A DNA stretch of 64,000 nt from Siphonodentalium dalli. Taxonomy: Eukaryota; Mollusca; Scaphopoda; Gadilida; Siphonodentaliidae. Below the pieces are notes generated by a model that saw nothing but the letters and a program-made list of their open reading frames with translations, did no database searches and was not told where the DNA came from. The stretch covers positions 47,342,194-47,406,193 of the forward strand of contig CP136069.1 in assembly GCA_032622095.1 (NCBI GenBank), given 5' to 3'. Shown piece after piece: positions 13,201-24,992 of the stretch. The first letter of the stretch is position 1; every line of letters begins with the position of its first letter. A program made the translations under genes and the position numbers.

Positions 13201-14184
13201 ATTTATACAATGATTCTTGACGTTCGTTTCTCCTATAATATATGTATACTTACATTTACTAATTATTTGCTTTTATCGTGTTCTAGGGATCAAACTATGT
13301 CCATAACTGCATACATACATATACACGTAATGTACTTGTAGCTGAACATCTACATGAAGTTATATATATTTATCTTTGTAGTAATGATAATATCAGCCGT
13401 CGTTTCTGGAGCATATAACGATGGAAAGAGTGAATTATATGAATTATGGAAATGATAAAGAGCGTTTTGTGCGTAGAAGGCAGGAAACTGCTGATATGGA
13501 TTTTTGTCATTTTAGTAAATGGTAAATGGTGCGTAGGGTCTATTATCTATAAATACATATGTCATGCATACACCCACAACTGTTTGAACCTCACAGGGTG
13601 AGTGCGGTAAATTAACGAATACCTGAACCTTTCGAGTACAAATTATATATGGGTGGCTGTCCTACAAAATGAAAATAATGAGAAATATTCGTGAATCAAA
13701 GAATAGTTTAGTTTCCTTACATATTCAAATATATATGATAGCATGGATTGCACGTTTTAAAAAGTTCTATTCTTCAGATTTGTTTTGGAACCGGAAAACG
13801 ATATATTTGTTTTGTAAATAGCTTTCATGCCATAACAGTATAGTAAATGGGGTTATAATTTCAATTTCCGAGAAAATCCCGTTTTGTGTACCAGGGCACA
13901 CTGGCAAAACTTGCGTCTGAACAATAAGTGATCGTTCACATGCTGGCGTATGTGCCTGACAATTATACAGGCAATTTGCGCACGATGTGATTGGCAAAAC
14001 TACTTATAAAATGCACATGCATCACTTTTTGCTACGTACGCAGTGAGGTTAAATTAATGTAATTTCATAATGTATTAATCAACTGACCGAATTAGCCTTC
14101 GACAAGAATAAATCGTGAAATACCTCGTGGAATTTAACCACCAAATAAGCAAAATAATGATCGAATATGGATGTCCGTATTTTG
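10223..14184. other. Repeat-derived interval without a recognised gene
   Basis: From 10.59 to 11.38 kb a diffuse repeat with many TTTCCAAC/GTTGGAAA motifs recalls 6.7-7.05 kb. A stretch at 11.95-12.37 kb gives a 139-codon open frame, but the DNA contains phrases typical of degenerate dispersed repeats (ACCAAGTTTCGTGGTATTTG; CAAAGGGGCATAACTCCGTC). The remainder, 12.4-14.18 kb, is AT-rich with nothing recognisable. Confidence 0.5.
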
Positions 14185-14284
14185 TCATGCCAGAACTAAT
14201 GAACCGACATTATTAAATAGCTGTAAAATTATGAACAGTGCGGAGGTAAGATATCCCAGAATACTTCTGTAATTAGCACAGACT

Positions 14285-14864
14285 ATGTTTGATATCAACG
14301 CTAATAACTTCCCTTTGTTACACAGAATCCATGATTTATTAGAACACTGTAACCAATTACATGCATGGCACATGGAGCGCATACCAGATACTGGTCAACT
14401 CGTTTCGTGTATAAAGTGTAGTTTAATTTCACAATTCACAGATAACTGGGAATCTGATATGAACAACTCCAGTCGTGGTAAGATATACCAAATCATTAAG
14501 CATGACTTATCTTTTGAAAGGTATCTAACGTTGAACGTAGGAAACCGGATTACATTATGTAAATTTAGAACGAGTAATCACCATTTACCGATTGAAACAG
14601 GACGATGGGGAAAACCTGAACAAACTGACCGACTATGTCCACTCTGCAACTCCAGAAAGATTGGAGATGAATTTCATTATCTTCTCGAATGCGAGAAACT
14701 CACCCGATCGACGACGATTACTATCAAAATTCAGGAACAGAAAACATAATACTATCACAATGAGTGAAATACTTAACCAGAACAATTCAACAGACATACG
14801 GAAATTGTGCGATTTTATTAAAATAATCAATCGTGAACTTATAAATTCGGTTAAGCTTGGGTAG
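14285..14864 (+). pseudogene. Second LINE ORF2 C-terminal fragment (frameshifted)
   Basis: C-terminal part of a CR1/L2-like LINE protein, related to but diverged from the copy at 9.24 kb. The first frame reads NWESDMNNSSRGKIYQIIKH, then FRTSNHHLPIETGRWG, then the knuckle CPLCN and EFHYLLEC up to about 14705. The sense then passes to a second frame (RRRLLSKFRNRKHNTITMSE) ending at 14864, so there is a single frameshift at about 14700-14710. No RT domain is present upstream, so this is a strongly 5'-truncated copy. Confidence 0.85.
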
Positions 14865-15220
14865 ATACAGAAAAAGATAGTAAATTACACTGCATTCATA
14901 CGAAGCTAATAAGAAATAACGTGCACAAACGACTACACCAAAGTGGATACATACTCTTAATTATATTACCTCCCTTGTAATATAATTGAGGACGTCTACG
15001 CACTTTGGGTTGACCAACCATATGACACAATAGTATATAGCGTCAACGGAAATCACCTATGGCAAACAGGTATATTATTTATATTGTAAATACTGTTTAT
15101 ATATTATAATGTATGTCACTTGAATATTTGTTATGTAAGCCATGTACATAAATATTTTATATGTTATCTTAATACCTATGTAATATGGTCGAAAAGATTA
15201 AACAAATTGAAATTGAATTG
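14865..15220 (+). mobile_element. LINE 3' UTR with (AATTG)-like tail
   Basis: Non-coding sequence after the LINE stop codon ends in AAATTGAAATTGAATTG, a short imperfect tandem tail analogous to the (AATC)n tail of the other copy. The tail differs in sequence, which suggests that the two LINEs belong to different families. Confidence 0.55.
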
Positions 15221-16230
15221 CTAGCCAGCTATGAATAATATCAAGAAAGTTTGTCAGGCAATTTATCAGGCAATTTTGCCAGTTGTGTGAATATACCCAG
15301 ATGAGGGTGGTGTCACACGAAAGGGTAGAAATGTTGACGCTATCTCCAATTATCCTTGCCCCATGGGGGTTCCAAAACACTGAGGTACCAAGGGCGGAGC
15401 AGGTGGAAAATATATATTTTTTGACCTTTTTGTTGTTTTTGACCTGCACATTTCAGTATAATCAGGAAAACCAATACAATAAGACAACTGTACTTGAATA
15501 TCATATATGTATTCTATCTGGGTTGCTTAATATTTATGATGTGCAAAAAATTATATTATCCAACAATTTTTGTGAAAAATTCACGAAAATGCCAAAAAAA
15601 TGCATAATTGCAGTGCTTTTTCAAAAAAGTTTTCCAGAAGATTTCCTATAAATTTTTAATTTTTTGGTATTAAGCTCTCAGTGGTGCATCACATTTTTCA
15701 GCATTATATACCTGATTTATAATTATCAACATCCAACAAGCCGAGATATTTCCAAAAACTTAACCCCCCCCCTAAACTGATTTTCTATCTGAAAATACCT
15801 GTCAAGTCAGAAAAGCCCGTTTTCATTCTGTTTTGTTAACCAATTCAGAGTCTTATCACATATCATATAATTAGACTGTAGCTGATGAGGTTTATGTTAT
15901 GGTAGAGTCTATTTTGTTTAAATATTTGATTTTTTGGGGGTAAATTGGCTAAAATTTTGATTATTTGTTTTGAAAAATTTCCATGACTGTCAGTTTTATG
16001 GATACAGCTGCACAACATACACCACAATACGCATAAATTCTTCCCCAATATCAGCCATGAAATGCTATAATCATGTACCTGACCAGAATTAATAATAAAG
16101 TAAAACTTAACCCTACCCCAATATAGTGTTATCAATGCTTTAAATGTTATGCTATACTAAACTCGAAAGGTCGTTCATACTAGTTGATATAATTCATATC
16201 ATAAATTGCAATATTTCTCCCCACGGATTA
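15221..16230. other. AT-rich interval, nothing recognised
   Basis: Open frames on both strands are short and low in complexity. No inverted repeat or tandem structure was seen beyond homopolymer runs (C at about 15765). Confidence 0.4.
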
Positions 16231-16526
16231 TGTAATCTGATCTTCACTGTCACTGTCAATTTCATCAAATGTGATGGTATCAGTCAATAGAATTTCTGTG
16301 CAACATCTTACGGGAAGAATAACTCAGGATGCCTATCGGCTGTCCATCCATGAAGTGCTACACCGGGAGTGGCTGATTTGGCAACGGTTGCATGTCTCCA
16401 CTGTTTTGCTATCATGTTGGTTCGTTTTGAGTGTCGAATTAAAGATTCCTCACATGGTGGAAGTGCAGAAAGATCAACTACCTTTTGCTGATTCTCGAAC
16501 TTCTGCTGGAACTGTAACCACCTAGC
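16231..16526 (-). pseudogene. Fragment of an uncharacterised invertebrate multicopy protein
   Basis: Read on the minus strand from 16526 the frame is open to a TAA at about 16309. It contains LSALPPCEESLIRHSKRTN, then MIAKQWRHATV, then GVALHGWTADRHPELFFP. A second frame continues for about 25 codons after a one-base slip and ends acidic (TFDEIDSDSEDQIT). LPPC..SL..H..R.N..A..W followed by HGW resembles, from memory, the C-terminal region of a widespread uncharacterised family often found in many copies in mollusc and cnidarian genomes. The frameshift and missing N-terminus suggest a relic. The plus-strand open frame at 16271-16525 is its antisense shadow. A protein search would settle the family. 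Confidence 0.45.
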
Positions 16527-16530
16527 TTAA

Positions 16531-17430
16531 TTCACTTTTCACTTTACATGTATAAGGCACATGTTAAATCCTTGATTTTATTAAGCGTGTCACTGTCCAA
16601 AACCCAATTCGTTCCTAAATAAGCCATGACTTCCATATATCTTGATGGTCTTTCCAGCAACTTCCAGAAGTGTTTTTTTCCCTTTTCGGAACAACGATGA
16701 AAGATAATTATTACCTGTGAAGGAATGGAACCAAACAACTGCAATCATCTGTATATTTGGCTGCCAAAATGTGGAAATGGTAGATATTGACCCAGCGTGT
16801 CCCGCAATCGCTTACAAGTTGTAGTTGATGTATAAAATTGGCTATTCTGCCTTCTATACATTGAACACTAACATGTCTGATGCACCTTAATTAATGTATA
16901 CTATTGTCACCACTGACATTACCAGAAATATTGGATTTTTCTCTCACAAACTTGACATAAATAACGGCACAAAAATGTTCAAGTAAAATGTAACTATGTT
17001 TGGTATGAAAGGTGTTTATTGTTTTGATCTAACTTAAATGTGTCACACTAATGTTTTTATAAACCAAATTACTCAAAATGGCTTCAAAAATGGCAACCAT
17101 TTTTTACATATATTCCGAACATTATTCTCTGCGTTTCCGAAAATGTAGCAAATTATGACTCACTTGGTTATTTTACATGTTAGCTAATCAACTGATAACT
17201 AAATGTTCTATTCTGATTGTCCTATTTCCTTATGGGGCATAACAAATTAATTTTAAAGTTGCCTTATTTGTTTTTTCCCCCGAGAACCTCTTTTTGGATA
17301 CTGGCTATATTTTCTTTTAATAAATGGGCAGAACTTTGAAATGGAACTGAAATGAATCATAATCTGTGGCTATTCTGGCCTATCAGGATAAAAGTTGATC
17401 AACATGATACAGGGTGGAGGTCAAGATGGC
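16531..17430. other. AT-rich interval, nothing recognised
   Basis: No coding similarity. A short phrase at about 17078-17100 (AAATGGCTTCAAAAATGGC) recalls the dispersed repeat better seen at 19.0-20.3 kb. Confidence 0.4.
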
Positions 17431-18380
17431 AACCAGGGAGTTACCGTGTGGTCATAGGTGAGGTTAATATGTATAAAGGGAGTTATTGTATGTTCATGAA
17501 TGATGAGAATAGATGTACATGATTAGCTACATGTATATTGTCATGAATGGGGTGGCCATTGTGAGATGTATAGGTATACAAGGAGTGAGTGTATGGTCAG
17601 GCGTGAGGTGAATATGTATACAGGGAGTGGCTGTATGGTTATGACTACCCAGTACAGGTGTACACAATGTGGCTCAATGGGCATGGCTGTGGTTTATGTA
17701 AATAACGAGAGTATCTACTTGGTCACATGTGTGTTTATGTATATACATGTACCTTATGTGGCTGTATTGTCAGGGGTAGGTATACATGTGTTGCCTGTAT
17801 GGTCATGGGTGGGGTGAATGGATAAATAGATGTGCAGCTATGTGTAATGCGTGTAGGTGTACATAGAATGGCAGTAGTCATAATGTGTATATGTGTACCT
17901 GATGTATGCTGAATGGTCGTTGACGAGCGTGTGGATGGTCATGTCTGGATGTATATGTACATGTATATATATCGAGTGGCTATATGACTATTGACGTGGC
18001 AAATATGTATACAGTGAGTGACTATAATGCCAATAGCGAGGTCTGCATGCATGGCTGTATGGTCATATGTAGGGTGTACCGGTGTACACAAGCGTGACAC
18101 GTGTGGATGTATGGTTATGGGGAGGTATGCGTATAAAGTGAGTGTGCTATATCGCCATTAGTGACGTGCATATGTTTACCTGGAGTGACTATATGGTCAT
18201 GTTGGTGGTATATGTATATCTTGCGTGGCTATTTTGCGATGGGTTTGGTGACCACGTATACAGCGAGTGACGTATGCCACTATATGGTCATGGGTCAGGT
18301 GTATGAGTATACATAGTGTGTCTGCATGGTGACTCATGGCTGTATGGGCATGTGTGAGGTGTACATGTATACACGAGTGT
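17430..18380 (+). repeat. Degenerate minisatellite, locus 1 (about 45-bp unit)
   Basis: Some 20 diverged copies of a unit of roughly 45 bp built from GTATACA, GAGTGACTGTATGGTCATG and GGTGAGGTGTATATG. The repeat order is regular but individual copies differ strongly. A related array lies at 23.57-24.99 kb. Long open frames across it come from its low stop-codon content and are not genes. Confidence 0.8.
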
Positions 18381-18598
18381 GGATATATACAAACACAAAA
18401 CCGGACTATCACACACTCTTTACACAAGTTGTCTTCTTTTTTGTTGACCAAATTTGCAACCTCATCATGTATATATTCTCTGTCATGTTTAAATTCATTT
18501 ATGGATTGTATCTGGGAGCGGGGCCATTGTAAGTTGTTAAAACTTGTACCCCAATCTCGTTGTAAATGAATTTACAATAAAATATGTTCAAAGTAAAT
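18381..18598 (+). mobile_element. Possible retroelement 3' end inserted in the minisatellite
   Basis: A 218-bp non-repetitive segment interrupts the minisatellite, which resumes at 18598. It ends GAATTTACAATAAAATATG with a polyadenylation-like AATAAA. This is compatible with a heavily truncated retroelement or processed transcript, but no coding similarity confirms it. Confidence 0.35.
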
Positions 18599-18725
18599 AT
18601 ATATGGTCATGGATGAGGGTACGTATATAAAGCGAGTGGCTATTTTGCCAATGGTGAGATGCATATGTATACATGGAGTGACTCTATGGTCTTGGATGGG
18701 GTTCACCTTTAAAATGGTCAATTCA
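18598..18725 (+). repeat. Minisatellite locus 1, continued
   Basis: Three more units of the same approximately 45-bp repeat (GGTCATGGATGAGGGTACG; CATGGAGTGACTCTATGGTC) on the far side of the inserted segment. Confidence 0.7.
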
Positions 18726-18989
18726 AGGTTAAATCGCGCAATTCTCCGAAAATCAGAGGGGAACATCCCGGACGAAGTAGGGTCCACCAGCTACTATTAT
18801 ATATTTCTAGATTTAGTTACAAACTAAATACCTGTATATTGTACAAAGAAATGTTTGACAAATATATCTGTATCAATATTACCATACGGGTCATTAAAAT
18901 AGATACGACGAAACAAATTTTGAAGGGTGCATGGTATCAGGTAAATTTTTATATTTCAAATGATGACAGGAATGCGGAAAGTTGAAGTA

Positions 18990-20345
18990 CCTACGTAATA
19001 CTGGCTATCCGAATGAAGAGATATACATGTATATAAAAACCAAAATAGAAGATGACTGCTGGCGACAATGTTTTCCAAAAAAATTCAAAGCATTCGATAG
19101 CTCCCATCTAGTTGTCAGCCTGAAGATCAATATAAAGTGTGGTGACTATCAGATGAGGGATATGACTGTACAGTTGCTAAACAATTCAGTCACGCAAAAG
19201 AGGATCAAACAGTAAGATACCAAATTGCTGCCTGTGGTAATGTTTGTTAACGAAATTCGGGAAAATTAGATTACTCTCCACCTGGTTATCCAGAAGATCA
19301 TTGTGGAATCTGGTGACGATCGGACAAGGGGTGTCGTCTGTAGGATCAACCAAATTATTTAGCCATAAAAATAGTAAAATTCAAGATCACCGCTGGCAGT
19401 GATGTCTTCACAAGGACAGCTTGAGACCAAAACATGGCTCACATCTAGCGGTGACCCAAACTACCCACATGAGAAAAAGTTCTCCAATAAAAGCTGGCTG
19501 CAGGGTGCGCCAATTGATTCAAATTCGAAATTTAACAGGGTGTACTGCTTGTGGCCATGTTTTCCCCGCAAATTTGATAGACTGATGGACAAAACCACTG
19601 AATCCGTTGAATCAATATACATGTATACATGGATTAATGTATATGCATTGTTATACACAGTACTGGTATATAAAGGTACTTAAAATAACAATATTACTAG
19701 TATACACAAAATAAACCATATATCATGGCTATGGGTTCTAATATCCGAATATGACAGCTGATAACTTGGTGTGAATTGAAGAGTGGTGGTGTCTCACGCA
19801 TATCTAACCCTCCATGTTAGAAACATGCCATTAAATGTCATAAGTATAATCTAGCTTGAGGACAGAAGTTATCCATAAAAACCCCCCTTAATTCAACCAG
19901 GTCCTCGCGCGATGTATGGTCGATCACATGATGATCTAGGGGGGGGTTAGAATTGTTGTATAAAAACAGCACTGCATGTAAATATAAAATAAAATAGTGC
20001 TACATCTTATTACAGATTATTGCCATATATAATCAGTGACTATACAGACAGTCTGACAAAATAAAGTTTCAGTGACACTCTATCCGAAGAGGGGAATAAT
20101 TCCATCTGTTACAGTCAATGGAGCAATTATGAATCTGGAAAGGTGAAATTTCTAAGTAATACTAGATATCGTCATGACGCGATAACATATAACGTAAATG
20201 CAATATGGCCGCTGGCGACCATTTTTTCCTATAAAATTAAAACAATATTTGATAGCTCTCATCTGATAGATCAATATCAAGATAAATATGAAGTTTAGTG
20301 ATGATCGGATGAGTGAAGTGGACTGTGCTAAACGGTTTAGTAATG
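18990..20345. repeat. Diverged dispersed repeat, three to four copies
   Basis: Blocks of roughly 250-400 bp share the order GCTGGCGACAATGTTTTCC, GATAGCTCCCATCT, AGATCAATAT, and GTGATGATCGGATGAG. Copies start near 19000, 19270, 19390-19560 and 20190. They contain no intact open frame. A fragment (CAAGATGGCTGCCAAATGGC) recurs at about 23410. This looks like an old non-coding repeat family. Confidence 0.55.
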
Positions 20346-20655
20346 CTTAAAAAGATTTTTACCTTAATATTTTTATGTTCACTTTATAAACTTCACTGAG
20401 TCATCTTTGTCATGTATTGAGTTTGATATCTTTTGTTAACAGTTTATAAATCATGTATGTCTCATGTTTGTTATTTTAATTTATGTGTTTATTATCATTA
20501 AATAAAGTTGAATTCCTTAAAAAGATTCTTACCTCAATGTTTTTATGTTCACTTTATAAACTCCACTGAGTCATCTTTGTCATGTATTGAAATTTATATC
20601 TTTTGTTAACAGTTCATAAATTATGTATGTCTCGTGTTCGTTATTATATTATATA
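20344..20655 (+). repeat. Tandem duplication, two units of about 170 bp
   Basis: Unit 1 (20344-20515) and unit 2 (20517-20655) share TTTTTATGTTCACTTTATAA, CACTGAGTCATCTTTGTCAT and ATCTTTTGTTAACAGTT with a few substitutions. Unit 1 ends with ATTAAATAAAGTTGAATTCC, so the unit may be a retroelement 3' tail. Confidence 0.8.
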
Positions 20656-21700
20656 CACTTTATAGTGTGTTTCAGAACTAAAACAAAATGAATAAAATCA
20701 ACAAATTTGTAAATTTAAAAACAATTCAAACGTTGTTGTATTCCATGTCCCAGCCCGGACATATACACCAAATTTCAATAATATTCATTGAGAAACAACG
20801 GACCAAACGCCATATAACACCCCGTATGCATCTTTTATTCCGAGTTGGCCTTTTATTCCGAGTTGGCACGCGCCGATTGGGCGAGTTAGCCCTGGGGCGA
20901 GTACGCCGATTCCGACACCTTTTCTATTTGCAGCAGGTTAAGTTTACGCGTAATTTAATTTACAAAGTTCCCCAATTGGTATCGTAAATAGAGCGACCTT
21001 ATTTGACAGAGAATGCCTCTGTTATTGATTATAAAGTTGCTATACATTAAAAACGACAATGCACATGCTCGTTCAAGCGCAGTAGTCTATTTTCCCCATG
21101 TTAAAGGACATCCACAAATACTAAATAACGCTAACTTACTGCCGAATGTTTTACACGACAACTGTTAACATATTTGGGCTGAATTCATCTGACGCGGTAT
21201 TATTCCTCAAAATAAACAACAAAACCATCGTTACTTGGAAATGTAGTTTGGGCTAACATTTACATAAATCCTCCACATCATTATTCCGACACACACGTCA
21301 GATGAAAAACTCACATGAAGTAACCGGCCAAATTGGCCGAAATAATTAAATATCAGCAGAGTAAGATTCAGTCATACTGTATGGAGTCATTGCCGTATAT
21401 AGCAATGTCGCCGATAAATATACTATTGAATTTTGACGGCATGACTTTGAATCACGAAAATATATTTAATTTAGACAATTTTCATGGGCACATAAAATAA
21501 CTGTAAAAAACCGTCAAACTGATGAAACGGTGTGGGACCGTCGATTATGACGGCCCGAAACCGTCGAACCGACAGTATTTTCTAACAGTGTGGCAAGAAT
21601 GAATCACACAGGCATTTTAAGGCAATGTGTTAGTAGCACCGTTCCATGCGGAACTACCGAAATTATAATTCTCACGTCGATATCTTTGATAAATATGCCA
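20656..21700. other. Interval without a recognised gene
   Basis: Mostly featureless. At 21505-21590 several copies of ACCGTC/GACGGT with inverted orientation (AACCGTCAAACTGATG; GGACCGTCGATTATGACGG) end in TTTTCTAACAGTGTGG. This resembles one end of a MITE, but I did not find the matching other end. Confidence 0.4.
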
Positions 21701-21827
21701 TTCATATTTTGGCACCATCATACATAGGATTTGTTATGATAAATTGCCTGCAAAAAAGTTCCGTGCAATTTGCCAGTGTATGAATGTACCCTAAGGGAAC
21801 AGGGGTCCCCATCATTAATTTACTAAC

Positions 21828-21932
21828 CCCGCTGCTTCCGCTGCTACCACTGCTGCCAACTCCGTCCGCAGTAAAGCTGATCAACAGAATGCCGACCAAA
21901 ACCACAAGAAACAAGGTCTTCATCGTCTTCAA
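21828..21932 (-). CDS. Putative first exon of a secreted protein (signal peptide)
   Basis: The minus-strand frame starts MKTMKTLFLVVLVGILLI and continues SFTADGVGSSGSSGSSG, a good signal peptide: basic N-terminus, hydrophobic core of about 13 residues, and likely cleavage after TADG or just before the serine-glycine run. Two in-frame ATGs (residues 1 and 4) could both start it. A TATA box lies 80 bp upstream. A possible splice donor, GTTAGT, follows at 21827; without splicing the frame runs to 21702 (76 residues, including two Cys). I did not find a convincing next exon on the minus strand below 21700. The family is not recognised; secreted effector, matrix or antimicrobial peptide are all open. 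Confidence 0.45.
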
Positions 21933-22011
21933 TGTAGAGATGGCGCGAAAATACCGATAGCGATTCTTGGGATCAATCGGTCGAGACTACCAGGTTAAAT
22001 TCCCCTCGTCC

Positions 22012-22019
22012 AATTTATA
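22012..22019 (-). promoter_or_regulatory. TATA box upstream of the signal-peptide exon
   Basis: TATAAATT on the minus strand, in the context AGTATAAATTGG, 80 bp upstream of the first ATG at 21932. The spacing suits a short 5' UTR. Confidence 0.45.
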
Positions 22020-22232
22020 CTAATGAATTATCTACACATCTGTCTAATGTGTTATGCGTTACACGCGAACAAAAACCCTGGTATCTTTAAGAGATATGAA
22101 TTCCAATGTATGCAAAAATATTTTAAAACCGGTTCGTTTATCTGATATCATATATACCTTAGGCTGCCTGTATACCCATATGTGACCCGCCATATCAAAT
22201 CCAGTCGTAAGTCGGGATTTTTTTTACCCTGT

Positions 22233-22301
22233 GTCAATGCATTCTCTTATATATGCGAGTCGACCATAGATCGCCTCGCATATATAAGAGAATGCATTGG
22301 C
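22233..22301 (-). repeat. 69-bp hairpin module
   Basis: Arms of about 33 nt (GCCAATGCATTCTCTTATAT and on) close on a 3-nt loop with one internal mismatch. This copy begins GTCAATG instead of GCCAATG and has one additional change near the loop (GATCG). Confidence 0.9.
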
Positions 22302-22519
22302 CTAAATGTTTTTTACAATTTTAATAATTTTGTCTTGTATTCTTTAACAATTTTATAATTTCACCCATACAGAGCCCCAGACAAACATGAGCAGACGACA
22401 CTCTTCTATATGCTTCTATATATGTGTGGGGCTCCCTGCAGGGTAATGGATGTTTTTTATTTTATGTCCTAAAAATTGTAAGAAACATTTATTTTAAAAA
22501 AATGATAAAAAATTGTTAG

Positions 22520-22588
22520 GCCAATGCATTCTCTTATATATGCGAGGCGACCTATGGTCGACTCGCATATATAAGAGAATGCATTGGC
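22520..22588 (+). repeat. 69-bp hairpin module
   Basis: Near-perfect hairpin of the same sequence as its partner at 22233 but in opposite orientation. The apex reads GCGAGGCGACCTATGGTCG and the only mispair is G against A. Confidence 0.9.
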
Positions 22589-22639
22589 ACAGGGTAAATA
22601 AAATCCCGACTTACGACTGGATTTGATATGGCGGGTCAC

Positions 22640-23569
22640 ATACGCAGAATGTTGGTGTTATGATATTGTTATAGGACGATGTATACCCTGGTTGTTTGCC
22701 ATCTGGAAATTCTCGCTTTGTCTGGTATTTTGCCTTTTGAAGTGAGGTATCCACATTTGGTTTTTGTTCCGTATTTATTTTGAATATTTTCCATTCACTA
22801 ATATTATTGCTTGCTGATGTATGAATTGTCCACATGTTGTCGGTATTTAACTTTCTACTTGCGCAGTTATTGACACGATATCACATATTTAATGGAAAGT
22901 TTTTTAATTCGTTGAATTGTTTTCTGATTTTAACTGAAATATAAGAAAAATGGATCTTTTTCAATATTCTGATCGTATTTTTCTCAAATACAAACATATT
23001 TCCACTTCCAAATTGTTCGTATGCGATCAATTACATTATTATAGAGCGCATCTTTATCGAATAAATGGTTGGTTTCAGCAAAACCGTGATCTAAAGAGCG
23101 CTTACTAATGCAATATGCCCCTTTGACATACTTGATACGAGAAAAAAATATGTGAATCATAATCTACGTGTTGTAATATATTTTGTCGATAACACAAATA
23201 GTAAAAATGATAACTTAGCCTTAAGTCGAAACCAATTTTTCGAATTTTTCGAATTTAGAGAGACTATTAAGTTTCCCCATTATTTGCTGTTGATTGCGGC
23301 TCTGTCATATATTTACAATATCTATTATTCGAGAAGTAGTTAGAAACAAGCACAAATAGTTATAAGTGTAAAATTACATATAAGGTGAATTGAATCATTG
23401 TCACTAGGTCCAAGATGGCTGCCAAATGGCGATGGGAAAAAATAAAATCGAAATCTTAATTTTCATACATATTTCTAACATTGGTTACACAACAGGGACA
23501 GATATCACACGATGAACAGACATATTTATATTCATATTCAGATTTCTATTTAACATGTGATAACAGGGC
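22640..23569. other. AT-rich interval, nothing recognised
   Basis: No coding similarity. A fragment of the 19-20 kb dispersed repeat lies at about 23405-23440. Confidence 0.4.
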
Positions 23570-24992
23570 ACGGTGAGGTGGGTATAGACGGAGCGACTGT
23601 GTGGTCATGCGTGGGTGTATTGGCATACATGCAGGTGTTGTGTGGTTATATTAGGGAGAATGGGTTACTTTGAGTGGCTGTATTGCCATTCGTATGTGTA
23701 TATGTATGCACATGTGGTCATGGATTGTGTGTATGGAATGGATACAGAGGGAGGGGTTGTATGGTCATGGTTCAAGTAAATATGCATACATTGAATAGAT
23801 ATATTGTCATGACGGGGCGTGTTGGTATATATGACGTGTCCTTGTGGTTGCATGACCATGGGTGGAGTTAATGGATATATATCGTGTTGCTGAATGGCCA
23901 TGCATGAGATGTATATGCAAGTCTGTTAAGTACGACTGGTCGATGTGCAGTGTATTGATATATCTGGACTTTGGTGGGGTACATACATATGCATACCCAG
24001 ATTTACTGTGACGTCACGGATCGGTGTAAATGTATATCATGAGTGACTATATGGCCGTGGTTGGTGTGGACATGTCTACAGGGATGGTTATATTCATTGT
24101 GAGGTGAATATGCATACAAGAAGCTAGTTTGTGATCGTGAATGATGTGACTATAGGAGTGACTATATGGTCATGTGTGCGGTGCACGTGCATATCCTATG
24201 TGACTGCATGGTCATGGTGAGGGGTATGGTGGGGTATCAGTGTGGTGTTTATGTGTATATGGAGTGGATATGTGGTCGTGGTTGTGATGCATATGTGTAC
24301 ATTGGGTGGCTGTATTGTCAAGATCATTGTATATGCATACACGCGCTGACTGTATGGTGATGAGTTGGTGTATGAGTATATATGGAGTGCCCTTGTGGTC
24401 GTGGGTGATATGTACATATGGCTTGGGTGTATTGTCATTGGTGGATGAAAATGTACTAGTATACAGGCAGTGTATGTATGCTCATGGATTGGTGAGTGGA
24501 GTGGCTGAATTGTTATGGTTACGTGTATATGTAAGTGAGGAGATGATGAATGGCCGAATGTGTGATATTTGGTATATCTGGAAGGGCTGTATGATCATTC
24601 GTAATGTGTATATGTATACATGGAGTGACTGTATGGTCATGGATGGGGTGTATATGTATATGTATATGTATATCTTGATTGGCTGTATGGCCATGGGTGA
24701 GGTGAATGTGCATACACGGAGTGACTGTATGATCAAGAATGACGACGTGAATATGTATACAGTGAGTGACTATGTAGTCATATGTGGAGTGTATGAGTAT
24801 ACATGGTGTACAGCATGGCTATGTGGTCATGTGTGGGTGTACATGTACACCAAATGTGGCTGTATTGGCATGAATGAGGTGTATGGGTATAATTAGAATG
24901 GTTGCATGGTCATGGTGTGATGTTTGTGTATATATGGACTCTGGAGGGACTGTATGGTCATGGGTGGGTTGTATATGTATAATTTGATGGCT
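23570..24992 (+). repeat. Degenerate minisatellite, locus 2 (about 45-bp unit)
   Basis: About 30 diverged units of the same type as the 17.4-18.7 kb array (GTATACATGGAGTGACTGTA; TGGTCATGGATGGGGTGTAT). Best preserved at 24600-24960. The 196-codon plus-strand frame across it is produced by the repeat and its residues follow the repeat period. Confidence 0.8.

Larger units (their letters stand above)
22182..22639. mobile_element. Hairpin MITE, type A ends (GTGACCCGCC), copy 1
   Basis: Inverted-repeat element bounded by GTGACCCGCCATATCAAATC and its complement. Each terminal repeat runs inward over 100 bp and contains a complete 69-bp hairpin (22233-22301 and 22520-22588). The centre includes an asymmetric spacer with its own small inverted repeat (GAGCCCCA...TGGGGCTC, 22373-22435). 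No transposase. The target duplication is unclear (flanks ATAT and ATAC). A second copy lies at 39806. Confidence 0.85.

Noticed and set aside
24306-24896. 196-codon plus-strand open frame
   Set aside because: It lies entirely inside the 45-bp minisatellite; its residues follow the repeat and stop codons are simply rare in this composition.
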